From: Saccharum officinarum
Taxonomy: Eukaryota; Streptophyta; Magnoliopsida; Poales; Poaceae
Direction of reading: 5' to 3'
Length of the DNA: 64,000 bases
NCBI GenBank assembly: GCA_020631735.1
Contig: CM036160.1
Coordinates: 114,248,680 to 114,312,679 of the forward strand
Shown here: positions 10,673-22,100 of the stretch, piece after piece
How positions within the stretch are numbered: position 1 is the first letter of the stretch
How the letters are laid out: each line of letters starts with the position of its first letter
Program-made: the position numbers and the translations under genes
The notes under the pieces: generated by a model
The model's input: only the letters and a program-made list of their open reading frames with translations
What the model was told of the DNA's origin: nothing
Database searches by the model: none

Positions 10673-11408
10673 TTAGCTCTAAATGCCACCGCGGCAAAAT
10701 TTGGGAGCAGTCCTAGGGAATTGTTGAACCATAGTTTCTAAATCCTATATAAAATGGGTTTAATGGACTTCTGTGCTGGAGATGTTCTAGCATGTATTTT
10801 GTTAGGATAAAGTGGGGTGGGTTAGCACAGTCTCTGTCATATTATCGTAGTATTTGAGTCCGTGCCGTCCCTTGAAATCTGTGAGACGGACTCAACTCTC
10901 TTATTGATATTTTATCTCCGTATGTCGTATGCTCTAGCCACCTGATACCCTATGGCTCCACCTGCCCCTCGGAGATCAGGATTCAGTGAATTTGCTTCGT
11001 AAAGTCACGTTGTAACTTTCCATCCATCTCACCTCTCCATTCCAGATTCAACGTCTCCCAAGCAAACAGCTAATCAGTTCATTCTTAGCTAGTTTTAGTC
11101 TACTAAATTATCCTGTGAACCACACCATTCACACATATCTTGCTGACCACAGGAAGCAACGATACATGGAAAAAGTGCAGATTTCTGATAAAGTAATTGA
11201 TGTCTTCACATAGTCAACAAATATAAAATATATATAATTTTTCGATAGTCACAGCTGCATTCACATAGTCCACAAACACTAAAACATAGAAAATATTTTT
11301 GACATCCTGTAACAGCAACAAGTCATGGCTGATTTCACATAGTCCACAGTCAAGGCTGCATACAACTGAATATTTATGTCAACTATAAGCCACTTCACTT
11401 GTACAATT

Positions 11409-11471
11409 AGGCCGCAAAAGACTATAGTTAGACCGCAAAAGACTATAGTCAGGCCACAAAAGACTATAGTT
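11409..11471. repeat. 21-bp tandem repeat, 3 copies
   Basis: Three head-to-tail units, each like AGGCCGCAAAAGACTATAGT plus one base, with one or two substitutions between units. They lie inside the long-inverted-repeat element. Confidence 0.95.
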
Positions 11472-11508
11472 AAATATGTTTGAAATACTTTCTCGCTATG
11501 TGTGCACA

Positions 11509-11984
11509 TTAGAACTCAAGATTATTAGCATCATAAGTTGAAGCCACTATGAGCTGAGTAAAGCGGCCTAAACTTCCAATGATATTGTAATCTTGGAATT
11601 CCACAACGACGCTCTTGTTGTTGTTATCTTTCTCCAATTCAGCTTGGGGTTGTAGCACATCGTCACCTTGCTTTGGTTGCTGCCCATGAAAGTTCAACAA
11701 GTTAGTCCAGATTTTTTTTTATAAATATAGAACTGAATGGCAATAGCATAGACAAGTGTGCAGGTTACAAGTTTTACCTTTGCTTTCTTTTTTGTTGGTG
11801 CAGGAGATTTAGTTGGCTTACGCTTACATTTGCGTAACTTATCTAACCAAGTTCTTTGTCTCCTTAATTTTTTAGGCTGACGGTGCGCACCGCGCGGCCG
11901 AGCAAGCGAAGCGGCAAGCGGGACGGCCGCCGCGCAAGGGGAACTCCCGCTCAAAGCTGAGCACTTCTGCTGCCAGCACTCCAT
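11509..11984 (-). other. Putative cargo ORFs inside the MULE
   Basis: Two adjacent minus-strand frames. The upstream one (from 11984) begins MECWQQKCSALSGSSPC and continues into a basic Lys/Arg-rich stretch (KLRRQRTWLDKLRKCKRKP, KKKAK). The downstream one contains GDDVLQPQAELEKDNNNKS. A GTAAAACTTG donor after KKKAK and a downstream continuation could join them, but no acceptor is certain. I do not recognise a family. They could be transposon-encoded, a captured gene fragment, or chance. Confidence 0.25.
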
Positions 11985-12330
11985 AAAAATATTCTATCTT
12001 TGGTGAAAAGGAGGAGCACACAACCCTAATTGCTTTAGAGTCATTGGATCCAGAATGGAGGGGTGAGATGGATGGAAAGTTACAACGTGACTTTATGAAG
12101 CAAAGTCACTTAATCCTGTTCCCGCTTTAATTTCCTCTTTTCCTCTCCTCTTCTTCATCCGTCTCTCTGCTATCTCCATAACTGGCGTCCTTCTTTCGTC
12201 CCTCTCGTGTCCCCAACACCCATGGTGATTCTAGCAGTGCCTATGGACGCGATGACTTATGGAGATGCAACGACACCGCCGCTCATCAAATGCGACAACC
12301 CCATATGGGCTAGTGCGGCAACACAATAAA

Positions 12331-12444
12331 GGCCATGTTCGGCTGATGGTTTATGCGGCTGCTGCTGATGTTGATTTGTTGTGAGAGAAAAATACTACTG
12401 AATGACTGGCTAATTCTGGCTGATAAGCTCAAGTGAACGGAGCC
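12331..12444. repeat. MITE, GGCCCTGTTCGCTTG family
   Basis: Ends GGCCATGTTCGGCTGAT and (reverse complement of the right) GGCTCCGTTCACTTGAG, with the internal motif TTGTTGTGAGAGAAAAATAC shared with the 7,922 copy. It lies about 700 bp upstream of the SAC3 gene. Confidence 0.7.
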
Positions 12445-13103
12445 TGGTGATAACATCTATGGAGACACGAGCCGCCCATAGGGACATTGTGCTCCACTAA
12501 TACAATACGTTAATACTTGAGCTCTGTAACTGACAACCCACATTCTTTTTCATTCTTTCAACTAAACCAGCAACAAAAATGGTCCTTTTTGCTAATAATG
12601 AACAAAAATGATCCTATATAAGACTCCCCGCAACGTGGTGAAATACTGATGCTTGAAACTTGTTTTTTCATCTAAGCTTCAAATATAAAAAAATATCTTC
12701 ATTTTACATCATATGAAAAAGATATTAATTTTTAAGATTGAGTCCTATCACGTCATACCAATTGACGCGACAAAATAGTACTGTCACGTCAGCGGGAGTG
12801 ACGTAACAAAGTTTTCTACGTGTAAATTGCCGTTTTCCCAACGTGGCGCGTTGGCGCACCGAAAGAGTTAAAAAAAGTGGAGCTATTTTTAAATAAAATT
12901 TTAAAAGGATTAATAAAAATGAAAAAAAATCAACAAGCGCATGCTAATTACTCCCGGGCTGCCCAGCGATAGATAGGCCCACTGTGTCAGTCACCCCTGC
13001 ACGACGAGCCGCTCGTCTGTCGTCTCCCTTCCCCACCTCTCCGATCTCCCACTTCAAACTCAAACCCCTCCTCTCCGTCACGCTGGCGACGAGCGCCACC
13101 GGC

Positions 13104-13111
13104 TAGGGTTT
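13104..13111 (+). promoter_or_regulatory. Telo-box-like motif in the SAC3 leader
   Basis: TAGGGTTT (AAACCCTA on the other strand) lies about 26 bp before the start codon. Telo-boxes are common in 5' leaders and proximal promoters of growth-related plant genes. No TATA box is evident in the preceding 150 bp. Confidence 0.45.
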
Positions 13112-13136
13112 CGTGTTCCGCGACCCGGCGGAATCA

Positions 13137-16100
13137 ATGGCCGCATCCGGCTTCGGCCGCGAAGCCGGGCCCTCCACCCGCGGCCCGGGCTCCGCCTTAC
13201 CCGCTTTCGGCGTCGGCGTCGGCGCCGCCACCCCAACCGGCACCACCCCATCTCCGGCTATCCCGTCCTTCCCCTCTGCTCGCCCTGCGACCCCATCCTT
13301 CCCCTCCGCTCGCCCGGTTACCCCGTCCTTCCCCTCCGCTCGCCCCAGCAACCCGTCCTTCCCCTCTGTGCGCCCGGCCGCCCCGAGCTTCCCGAGCCCT
13401 CGGCCCCAGCTCGTCGCGGCGGATACAATGTCTCGCTCTGCTGCCACTCGGTCCATGCCTATACCTGTACCCTCCACACGTCCGACCGCTGGCGCTTCCC
13501 CGCGCTTCCCGAGCTCCCGTCCTGCACTCGACCCAGGTGCGACTGCTGCCACCGGTCGCCACGTTGCTCGGCATCTTCAGCCCCAGCCGAGGTGATGCTT
13601 CGGGCCTTCTCCTCCTCAGTGATGGATTGTGTTATGTGTATGTGTTTGTGCATTTAAGTATTGTGGTGGAGCTAATTGAGTAGTGATTAGGATTTGTGCA
13701 TTTGCTCTTGCATAGTACTGGAAAACTCTGAAGCACGTAATTTGCCTTGTGGTGAGCTATATTTCGCTGACATGAGTTTCTCTTAAGTAATGATCATGAC
13801 TAAATGTAGTAATGATATATCTGCGCTAGGTACTTGTGATGGAATTTTTTGTTTTGTTGAATGGACTGATACCTTGTGTCACAGTTGGCAGATCAATCCA
13901 GTATTCAAGGCCTCAGTTATTCTAGGACTACATAGTCCCACACTGGTTCAAAAAGGAAGAATATTGTTGGAGTATGTTTAGGCCCATGTGGCTAAGGCCC
14001 ATGTGGCCCATGTATGGAACTATATTTAGCTACCCTTCTAGGGTTAGCTCCTTGCAATGAATCAGATAACTCTAGCATGGTAATCAGAGCCTAGTTTTTC
14101 TCTCCTCCCCTGCTCCAGCCGCCGCCCCTCCTGGTGGTTGCTCCAGCCGCCGGCCAGGAGGCCATGGCCGGAGCTTCTCCTCCCCACCCCTCCTACTCCA
14201 TGGCTGGCGCTCCTCCTCCCCAACCCTCCTTCTCCTGCCTACCCCCCCAGTCGGTGCTCAGATCCGCCCGCCTGGTGGCTGCCGCCGCCGGCCAGGCGGC
14301 CATGGCCGGCTTGGCAGGTCGCCTTCCCTCACCTCCTCCTCCTCCCCCACCTTCCTCTCTCCCATCTACCTCTGCTGCTCCTCCGTCCTCCCAGACGCAT
14401 CCTGCAGCAGCCATCACAGGAGGCGCACCTCTTCCTCTGCTGACCCCAGGCATCGCTCCCCTGCTGGCTCCTGCTGCAGCCGCTCCCCTGCTGCACCCAG
14501 CAGCGCCGGCCCCACCTCTTCCTCTCCCATGGCCGGCTCGTGCCCGCCCTGCTGCACTGGTGGCTGGCGCGGGAGCCGCTGGTGTGCTGCTGCCGCCGGC
14601 CAGCAGCCGCCAACCATGGCAGGCCGTCGTGCAATGCCCGCCGGTGGTCTCCTGGGGCGAGCACCTCACCTTTCCCTCACCCATAGTGGACCTTCCTGGC
14701 TCTCCTGTCGCAGCTGCCGGGGGGGACCCGACCTTTTCCGCTGCTGCTCCTGGCTCTGTGAGCGCTGCTGCCCCTGCGAGCCTGGCCGCTACTGGCTGGC
14801 ACGCGGGCGTGCACAGTACCACTCCACCGCCGCCGCAGCCGGGCCATCTTCCAGGCGCCGCCACCATGGCCGCGAGCGCCGGGGCCGCTGGTGCGGGGGG
14901 TCCCAATTGGATCGCCGATTCGGGCGCCACTTTCCACACCACGCCCGATGCGAGTCTACTTTCTTCTCTTCGTCCTCCACACCCTTCCTGTCCCTCATCC
15001 ATCATGGTCGCCAATGGCGCTTGCATTCCTGTCTCCTCCGTGGGCACTGCCAGTCCCCACGGCTCCTTTCACATCTCTGATGTTCTTGTGGCTCCCGGTA
15101 TGGTTCACAACCTTCTCTCTATTCGCCGGTTCACAACGGACAACTCTTGTTCGGTTGAGTTTGACCCCTCTGGTCTCACCGTGCGGGATTTGGCCTCCCG
15201 GTGTCCTTTGCTCCGATGTAACAGCACTGGGCCTCTCTATACCCTTCAGTTTCCGGCGTCTGTTTCACCTCCTTCGCCTTCCTCAGCCGCTTTCGCCGCC
15301 ACTTCTTCCACCACCACTTGGCACCGTCGCCTCGGCCATCCTGGCCGGGATGCCCTGACACAGCTCAGTCGTAGTTCCGACATTCGGTGCTCTCGGGCTC
15401 ACGATGATCACTTGTGTCATGCATGCCAGCTCGGCCGTCATGTTCGCCTTCCCTTTCAGTCCTCTTCCTCACATACCACTCGTGTCTTTGATCTTATTCA
15501 TTGCGACTTGTGGACTTCTCCCGTTCTCAGCATGTCTGGCTATAAGTACTATTTGGTGGTGGTTGATGATTTCTCCCATTATTCCTGGACCTTTCCCCTG
15601 CGTGCCAAGTCCGAGGCGTTCCCCACTCTCAGCCACTTCTTTGCTTGGGTGTCCACTCAGTTCGGCCTTACCATCAAGGCTGTCCAGTGCGACAATGGCC
15701 GTGAGTTCGATAACTCCACCTCACGTGCTTTCTTCCTTTCGCGTGGTGTCCAGCTCCGCATGTCTTGCCCGTATACCTCATCTCAGAACGGCAAGGCCGA
15801 GCGCATGATCCGCACCACCAATGACATCATGCGCACCCTTCTGCTCCAGGCGTCTCTACCCGCTCGCTTCTGGGCTGAGTGTCTGCACACCTCCACCTAT
15901 CTCCTTAACCGACTCCCTTCTACTGCCTGCCCAGCTCCTACGCCTCACCACGCTCTTTTCGGTACCCCTCCTCGGTACGACCACCTTCGAGTCTTCGGGT
16001 GTGCGTGTTACCCTAACACCGCCTCCACCGCTCCCCATAAGCTGGCTCCCCGGTCGACCCTCTGTGTCTTTCTCGGATACTCTCCGGATCACAAGGGTTA

Positions 16101-19100
16101 CCGATGCTTTGACCTTGCCTCTCGCCGTGTCCTCATCTCTCGCCATGTCGTGTTTGATGAGTCGGCATTCCCTTACTCTACCACCTCTCCACCCCCACCT
16201 CCAGCTGACCCTGCGGAGGCCTCCTTCTTTCCCACTGACCCGGCGATTCCGCCACCCTTCTCCTTCTACCCTGCAGGTCCTACTCCGGCGCACTCTCCTG
16301 GTGGTCCCGCCTCGCCCCTGCCGGACTCACACCAGGACCCTCCGGTGCCTGACACGGTCGAGGCAGCCCCGGAGCTTCCGCCCTCGCTCCCTGTCGCTTC
16401 GCTGCCTCCCGTTGTGCCTGATGCTGCCGTTCCGATCGCGGAACCGACTACACCGACCCCACCTCCTCCCGGGCGCTTCGGCCTCGTCTACCAGCGCCGG
16501 CGGGAGCCGCGTCCGCCATCACCCCCTCCCGGACGCTTCGGCATCGTCTACGAGCGTCGGCGTGAGCCGGCTCCGCCGATCTCGTCACCGGCGCCGTCGT
16601 CGCCGGTGCATGCTCCGCCGGCATCGCAACGCCCTCGCGCCGACCCGCCGGTGTACCACCCGCCTCTTCTTCACCGGGACCCTCGTCACACTCACCCGAT
16701 GGTGACGAGGCAGGCGTCTCGCCCGCAGGCCTTCATCGCCGCCGCCTGCGAGCCGGGGATCTCTCCGGTACCCTCTTCCGTCCGCGCGGCCTTGGCAGAT
16801 CCTCACTGGCGCCGCGCGATGGACGAGGAGTACGCGGCCCTCCTCGCCAACCAGACGTGGGACCTAGTGCCTCGTCCGCCGGGTTCCAACATTGTCACCG
16901 GCAAGTGGATCTGGACGCACAAGAGGCGGGCTGATGGTTCCTTGGAGCGCTACAAGGCTCGCTGGGTCCTCCGCGGCTTCACTCAGCGGCCCGGCATTGA
17001 CTATGCTGAGACTTTCAGTCCCGTGGTGAAGCCAGCTACTGTCCGCACCGTCCTCACCCTGGCTCTCGAGCGCTCCTGGCCGGTGCATCAGCTGGATGTC
17101 AAGAATGCCTTCCTTCATGGCACTCTGACTGAGACGGTCTACTGCAGTCAGCCGGCAGGATTTGTGGATGCTTCTCGTCCTGACTTCGTCTGCCGGCTCA
17201 ACAAATCTCTCTACGGGCTCAAGCAGGCACCCCGGGCTTGGTACTCTCGATTCGCTACCTTCCTGCAGACTCTTGGGTTCACGGAGGCCAAGTCTGACAC
17301 CTCCCTGTTCATATACCACTATGGGGGTGAGACTGCTTACCTGCTCCTCTATGTGGATGACATTGTTCTCACTGCCTCCAGCGAATCTCTGCTCCACCGC
17401 ATCATTGCCTCACTCCAGAAGGAATTTGCTATGAAGGATCTTGGGGTGCTCCACCACTTCCTCGGCGTCACTGTTGAGCCTCGACCTTCCGGTCTGTTCC
17501 TCCATCAGCGGCAGTTCACTTGTGACATTCTGGAGCGAGCCGGGATGACCGCCTGCCAGTCCTGCTCTACACCGGTGGACACCCAGGGCAAGCTGTCAGA
17601 GGCTGGGGGTCCGATGCTTGGACCAGCAGACTCCACCGCCTACCGGAGTCTTGCTGGCGCACTTCAGTACCTCACCTTCACACGGCCGGACATCACTTAT
17701 GCCGTCCAGCAGCTCTGCCTCTACATGCATGCTCCGCGGGAGCCTCACCTGGCTACTATGAAGCGGCTTCTCCGGTACCTCCGTGGCACCCTTGGCTACG
17801 GGCTGCTCCTCGGCCGGTCTTCCACTGCCGAGCTGGTTGTCTACACCGACGCTGACTGGGCGGGCTGCCCGGACACCCGCAGGTCCACCTCCGGCTACGC
17901 GGTCTTCCTCGGCGGCAACCTGGTCTCTTGGTCGTCCAAGCGCCAGCCCGTGGTTTCCCGCTCCAGTGCCGAGGCGGAGTACCGTGCCGTGGCCAACGGT
18001 GTGGCCGAGGCCGCCTGGCTCCGCCAGCTCCTGGCTGAGCTTCACCGCCCCCTCGCCAGGAGCACGCTCGTCTACTGCGACAACGTCAGTGCGGTCTACC
18101 TCTCCACCAACCCCGTGCAGCACCAGCGGACCAAGCATGTGGAGATCGATCTACACTTCGTCCGCGACCGGGTGGCCATCGGCGACGTCCGAGTGCTTCA
18201 CGTCCCGACCACCTCCCAGTTTGCGGATATCTTCACCAAAGGCCTCCCTTCCTCGACCTTCTCCGAGTTTCGCTCCAGCCTCAACGTCTCCAGTGGCTAG
18301 TTGTGGCTGCGGGGGGGTCGTGTGTGTTGTGCTCTCACATGTTTTCTTTCTTGTTCAGTCTTGAACTCCGCTGCGCCGGGGCGCCGGTAGTTCAGACTGC
18401 GGGGGGGTGTTGGAGTATGTTTAGGCCCATGTGGCTAAGGCCCATGTGGCCCATGTATGGAACTATATTTAGCTACCCTTCTAGGGTTAGCTCCTTGCAA
18501 TGAATCAGATAACTCTAGCAAATATATATAGATATATAACACTGTTGCTGCTAGTATGGTTGTATTGTATAACACGCACAACTAAAATCTGTACTGTGTC
18601 TCGTATTTTCATATTTCTATAACTGCATTTTCGAAAATACAACTCATGTGCCAGCCACACAGTTGCATGGACAATGCTGCTAGTCTCTCCAATATATGTC
18701 CTGTTCTAGGGCATTATTGCAAATCTGTACGATTTTCTGTCTCATTGTAGACAAATGCTGCATACTGAAACTGCATGTATCAACCACCTAACTGATTACA
18801 TGTATTACTTGTGCTTGCATAATACTACCTTGTTTGTAAAATGTCTAGAATATGTGCGTGCAGTCACACTTCTCTAACTTTGACAGTTTGACCATCTATT
18901 GGAGTAAAACCACATGAATTCATCCTATGGGAGTAGTTAATTTTATACAAGTTCTTCCATAACATATTAATATTGATTTTATAAGCTTAAAGTATTATGT
19001 TCATATAAAAAGTAATGGTCAAAGTTGCACATTGGAGACTGCGTCAATGTCCAAAACGTCATACATTTACTTATGGAGGGAATAAATATTAGATGCACTT

Positions 19101-22100
19101 TTTTTTTAAAGATGAAAACAACATGCATCCTTGTTGATGGAATCTTGATGCCTTGCATTCTTCGTAGGCCAGCCATACCATCAGTAAGCAGGTCTGCGGA
19201 TCCTCTTATTTCCTCAAGGAACAGGGCCCTATCACCTGTATCAAATCTGCGTGCAGATTCTCCTGCAGGTTACAATAATGGTATGGAACAAAGAAGGTAC
19301 AAACACTTCTTGATGCATCTCTCAAGTCATTAGCTATGTGACGAGTGAACATAATTGAATAGTTCTCAAAAGGTTCTCTTTGTCATGTATGTTCTGTCAA
19401 GGTTCTCCTGGAACTTGCTGTTCATCAGAAATTCGGTACCTAACGTTTCTTCTATTAACAGGTTGGTGAACTATGCAGACCCATTATTTGAAAATGGAAG
19501 TCTGCAATCTTCAGAGCAATTGAGAATGCGGCCTTCAGAGAACATGAGGTCACAAACTTCAGCCAGATCACCGCCATCAAACATAGCCAGCAAGTTTAGA
19601 CCTCCATCAGACTTCCAAGATCATCATCGTGTGCAGATTGTTGATCCTCGTGCTAATATGTATAAGTGAGTTCTTTCATACAATTTTCTCCATATTTGTA
19701 CTGTTACTTTTTAGCTTAGGATGTTGTGTCATTACAAACTATCCAGAAAACGAATGTTATAATTACTCTAGCCATTGATTATACTTTCAGTACAAATGTC
19801 GTTTGCTATCTGTACCATCTCGTTTGCTGTGAGAATTAGGGCCTAATTTATAGTTCCATCATGTACAACCAATTTTCCTCGTTATAACAGTAATCCATTA
19901 GTTCCTGTATATGACAGGCACTGTTCTGCCCTGGGAAGTAGTGCATCTTGTCTATGTTGATGCTTCCCTTTTTTTGAATGAATATTGATGAATTATAATA
20001 CTAACTTAAGCATATCGTGGATGATAAAACTAAGTTTTACATTGTCATTATTCGTTGAATCAAAAATAATTGTTATTTTCATGTCATTATACAGTTAAAT
20101 ATAAATTCATTGCCCGAAACCGTCTTATTCAGTGTGCACAAATGCCTTGTGCTTATTTGCTTGTGTGCCTGCATGTGTGTTTATGCTATTGTAATTTGTT
20201 TTCTTCTTCTTTCTTAGTAGATTCACTGGTTCAATGCAAAATCGATCGTTGGATCATAACATTTCAAAAAGGTCAAGGTCACCTACTTTGTCCTATCAGG
20301 ATGCTGATGGCACAGAAGCTCATACTAATACTGGTGGAAATTCTAGAAGGTATCTAAAGGTGTTTGTTTCTTCTGGTGTAATTTTATACATTTTGTGCAT
20401 AGCAAGCTTGCTTTATGAAGTGTTTAAACACTTAGTTCTGTAGCAAAATAACTCTGGAGCCGTTGGAAAGCAATAAAAAAAACCATTAGGAATTGTTTTG
20501 CTACCTGGTTGGATTTGTTATTAAACTGAAGCAGGAAGAGCAAGCTTACATAGTTACTTAGCAAAAAACTTTGTAAATGTTTCTTCTATTTATGGATAGT
20601 TAATTTCCTTAGTATTTCTTGTTAAAGGAATACCATGAGAACTGTGGTTTGTTTTGTTCAGAACCATTAGTCCCTTATTCAAGTTTATATGAAATTAACC
20701 TTTATTTTAGTTCTGTTTTTATGTTGCTGTGTCACATTTTTCAAATGCAAACAACAACAACAACAACAACAACAACATGCCATTAAGAAAGATTTATGAT
20801 TGATTTTTTTACTTCATTTTCTACCAATATTTTTTGCTGTCTTAATTTTGTCCCATGGTTTTCTGGAAATGTTAAAGTACGAAGTAGGCTATATATTCTG
20901 GTATTATGAAAGCTGGCATGAACATCCCACAAATCCACTTAGTGCCACGACTGATTTACTATGGGCTTGCAGCTAATGTGAGCAATATTCCCCCCTGCTC
21001 TGTTTGCAGACTGGTTGACTATTCGGATACCATCAGTGATGAAAATGTTGAAGCCTCAAAAAGGATGCGATCACCTGCATCAGAGTTCACACGCATGGTC
21101 AAGTCACCACCATCAGATATTAGAGACAATATTAGGTCATCACCTGTAGATTTTGGCAGCAGCAACTCAGCCCAGAATCTTCGTGCACATGCTGATGTCC
21201 AGAAGTAAAGCTTGTTTTGCTTTGAATTTGTTTTGTTTCATGTTAATTTTGGTTAGAATGTTGATTTTGGGTAGTGATAACATTTTAACTTGAAGTAGTA
21301 GTTAGCAAATAAAGTAAGACCTCTTATTGTGCCTGCTGGTCATTAATACAGATTAATATTTATTTAATAATAATAATAATTATTATGATTATTTTTGCAA
21401 TTATTACAGGTCTGATGCATCCTTCCTCAAGTTCGGAAATCAAATACAATCACGCATTGGTGGCACACGTTCACCACCACAACAGATGTCTCGCCTTTCA
21501 GACTCCAATGAACTTAACACATTAGCTATTTCTCCACCAAAGCCTTCTATACTTAGTGCTACCAGAAGAACAGGGATCTCTCCTTTGGATGCTACTGATG
21601 ATGATCATTTGACCCCTTCAACTGAACTTGAGAGGTACTTATTGTCCAGTAGATGGCTTTTCACTTTTCTCTCCTTGCAACAACATTTCAATTCCATATG
21701 TTGCCTGTTGTTGTTACTCATGAAACATTTTGTGCAGGGAGGAACAAGCAAAAGCCAAGCGGCTGGCTCGTTTCCATGTTGAATTAAGCAGGCCAGTAGA
21801 AAATACTAATGACTTTGTGAAAGCACTCAAAAGCTCTGCAGACAAGTCCAAACAAGCCACATCAGTGGGAAAAACTCATATGAGAACGAACGATGATACT
21901 GATGAGAGTACTTTGGCTGACATGGATTCCACAGGTTTAGCCGCAATTGTTGGGCTTTGCCCTGATATGTGCCCAGGTGTTTCCTTAGATCGACTTCACA
22001 TGATACTATTTAGTCGTTCACATTGCCTTTTCTATATATACCTTCCTCTAAACTTATGGAACTAATATATCTTCTGCATATATATATCCTTGTTTTTCTT

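Larger units (their letters stand above)
10977..12118. mobile_element. Mutator-like element with 69-bp inverted repeats
   Basis: Positions 10977-11045 and the reverse complement of 12050-12118 match at 63 of 69 bases, sharing for example GTCACGTTGTAACTTTCCAT. Long terminal inverted repeats around about 1 kb of interior are the hallmark of non-autonomous Mutator-like elements. A 9-bp target duplication was not found, so the exact outer ends are uncertain. The interior includes three 21-bp tandem repeats (11409-11471) and open minus-strand frames at 11509-11984. Confidence 0.7.
13965..18520 (+). mobile_element. Ty1/copia LTR retrotransposon, recent insertion in SAC3 intron 1
   Basis: A 4,556-bp element with two 113-bp LTRs (13965-14077 and 18408-18520) that are identical base for base, starting TGTTGGAG and ending CTAGCA. 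A perfect 5-bp target duplication AATAT flanks it (13960-13964 and 18521-18525). The primer-binding site TGGTAATCAGAGC begins immediately after the 5' LTR at 14078 and fits initiator Met-tRNA. A polypurine tract (GCGGGGGGG) precedes the 3' LTR. It is inserted in the sense orientation in the first intron of the SAC3 gene. The LTRs are unusually short for a copia element. Confidence 0.96.

Noticed and set aside
13103..13653. Minus-strand ORFs opposite SAC3 exon 1
   Set aside because: Mirror of the 30-bp coding repeat (GRAEGKDG-type repeats); composition artefact.
14193..18138. Several long antisense or out-of-frame ORFs inside the copia element
   Set aside because: Shadows of the GC-rich Pol frame. 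None has recognisable motifs, whereas the plus frame has the full set.
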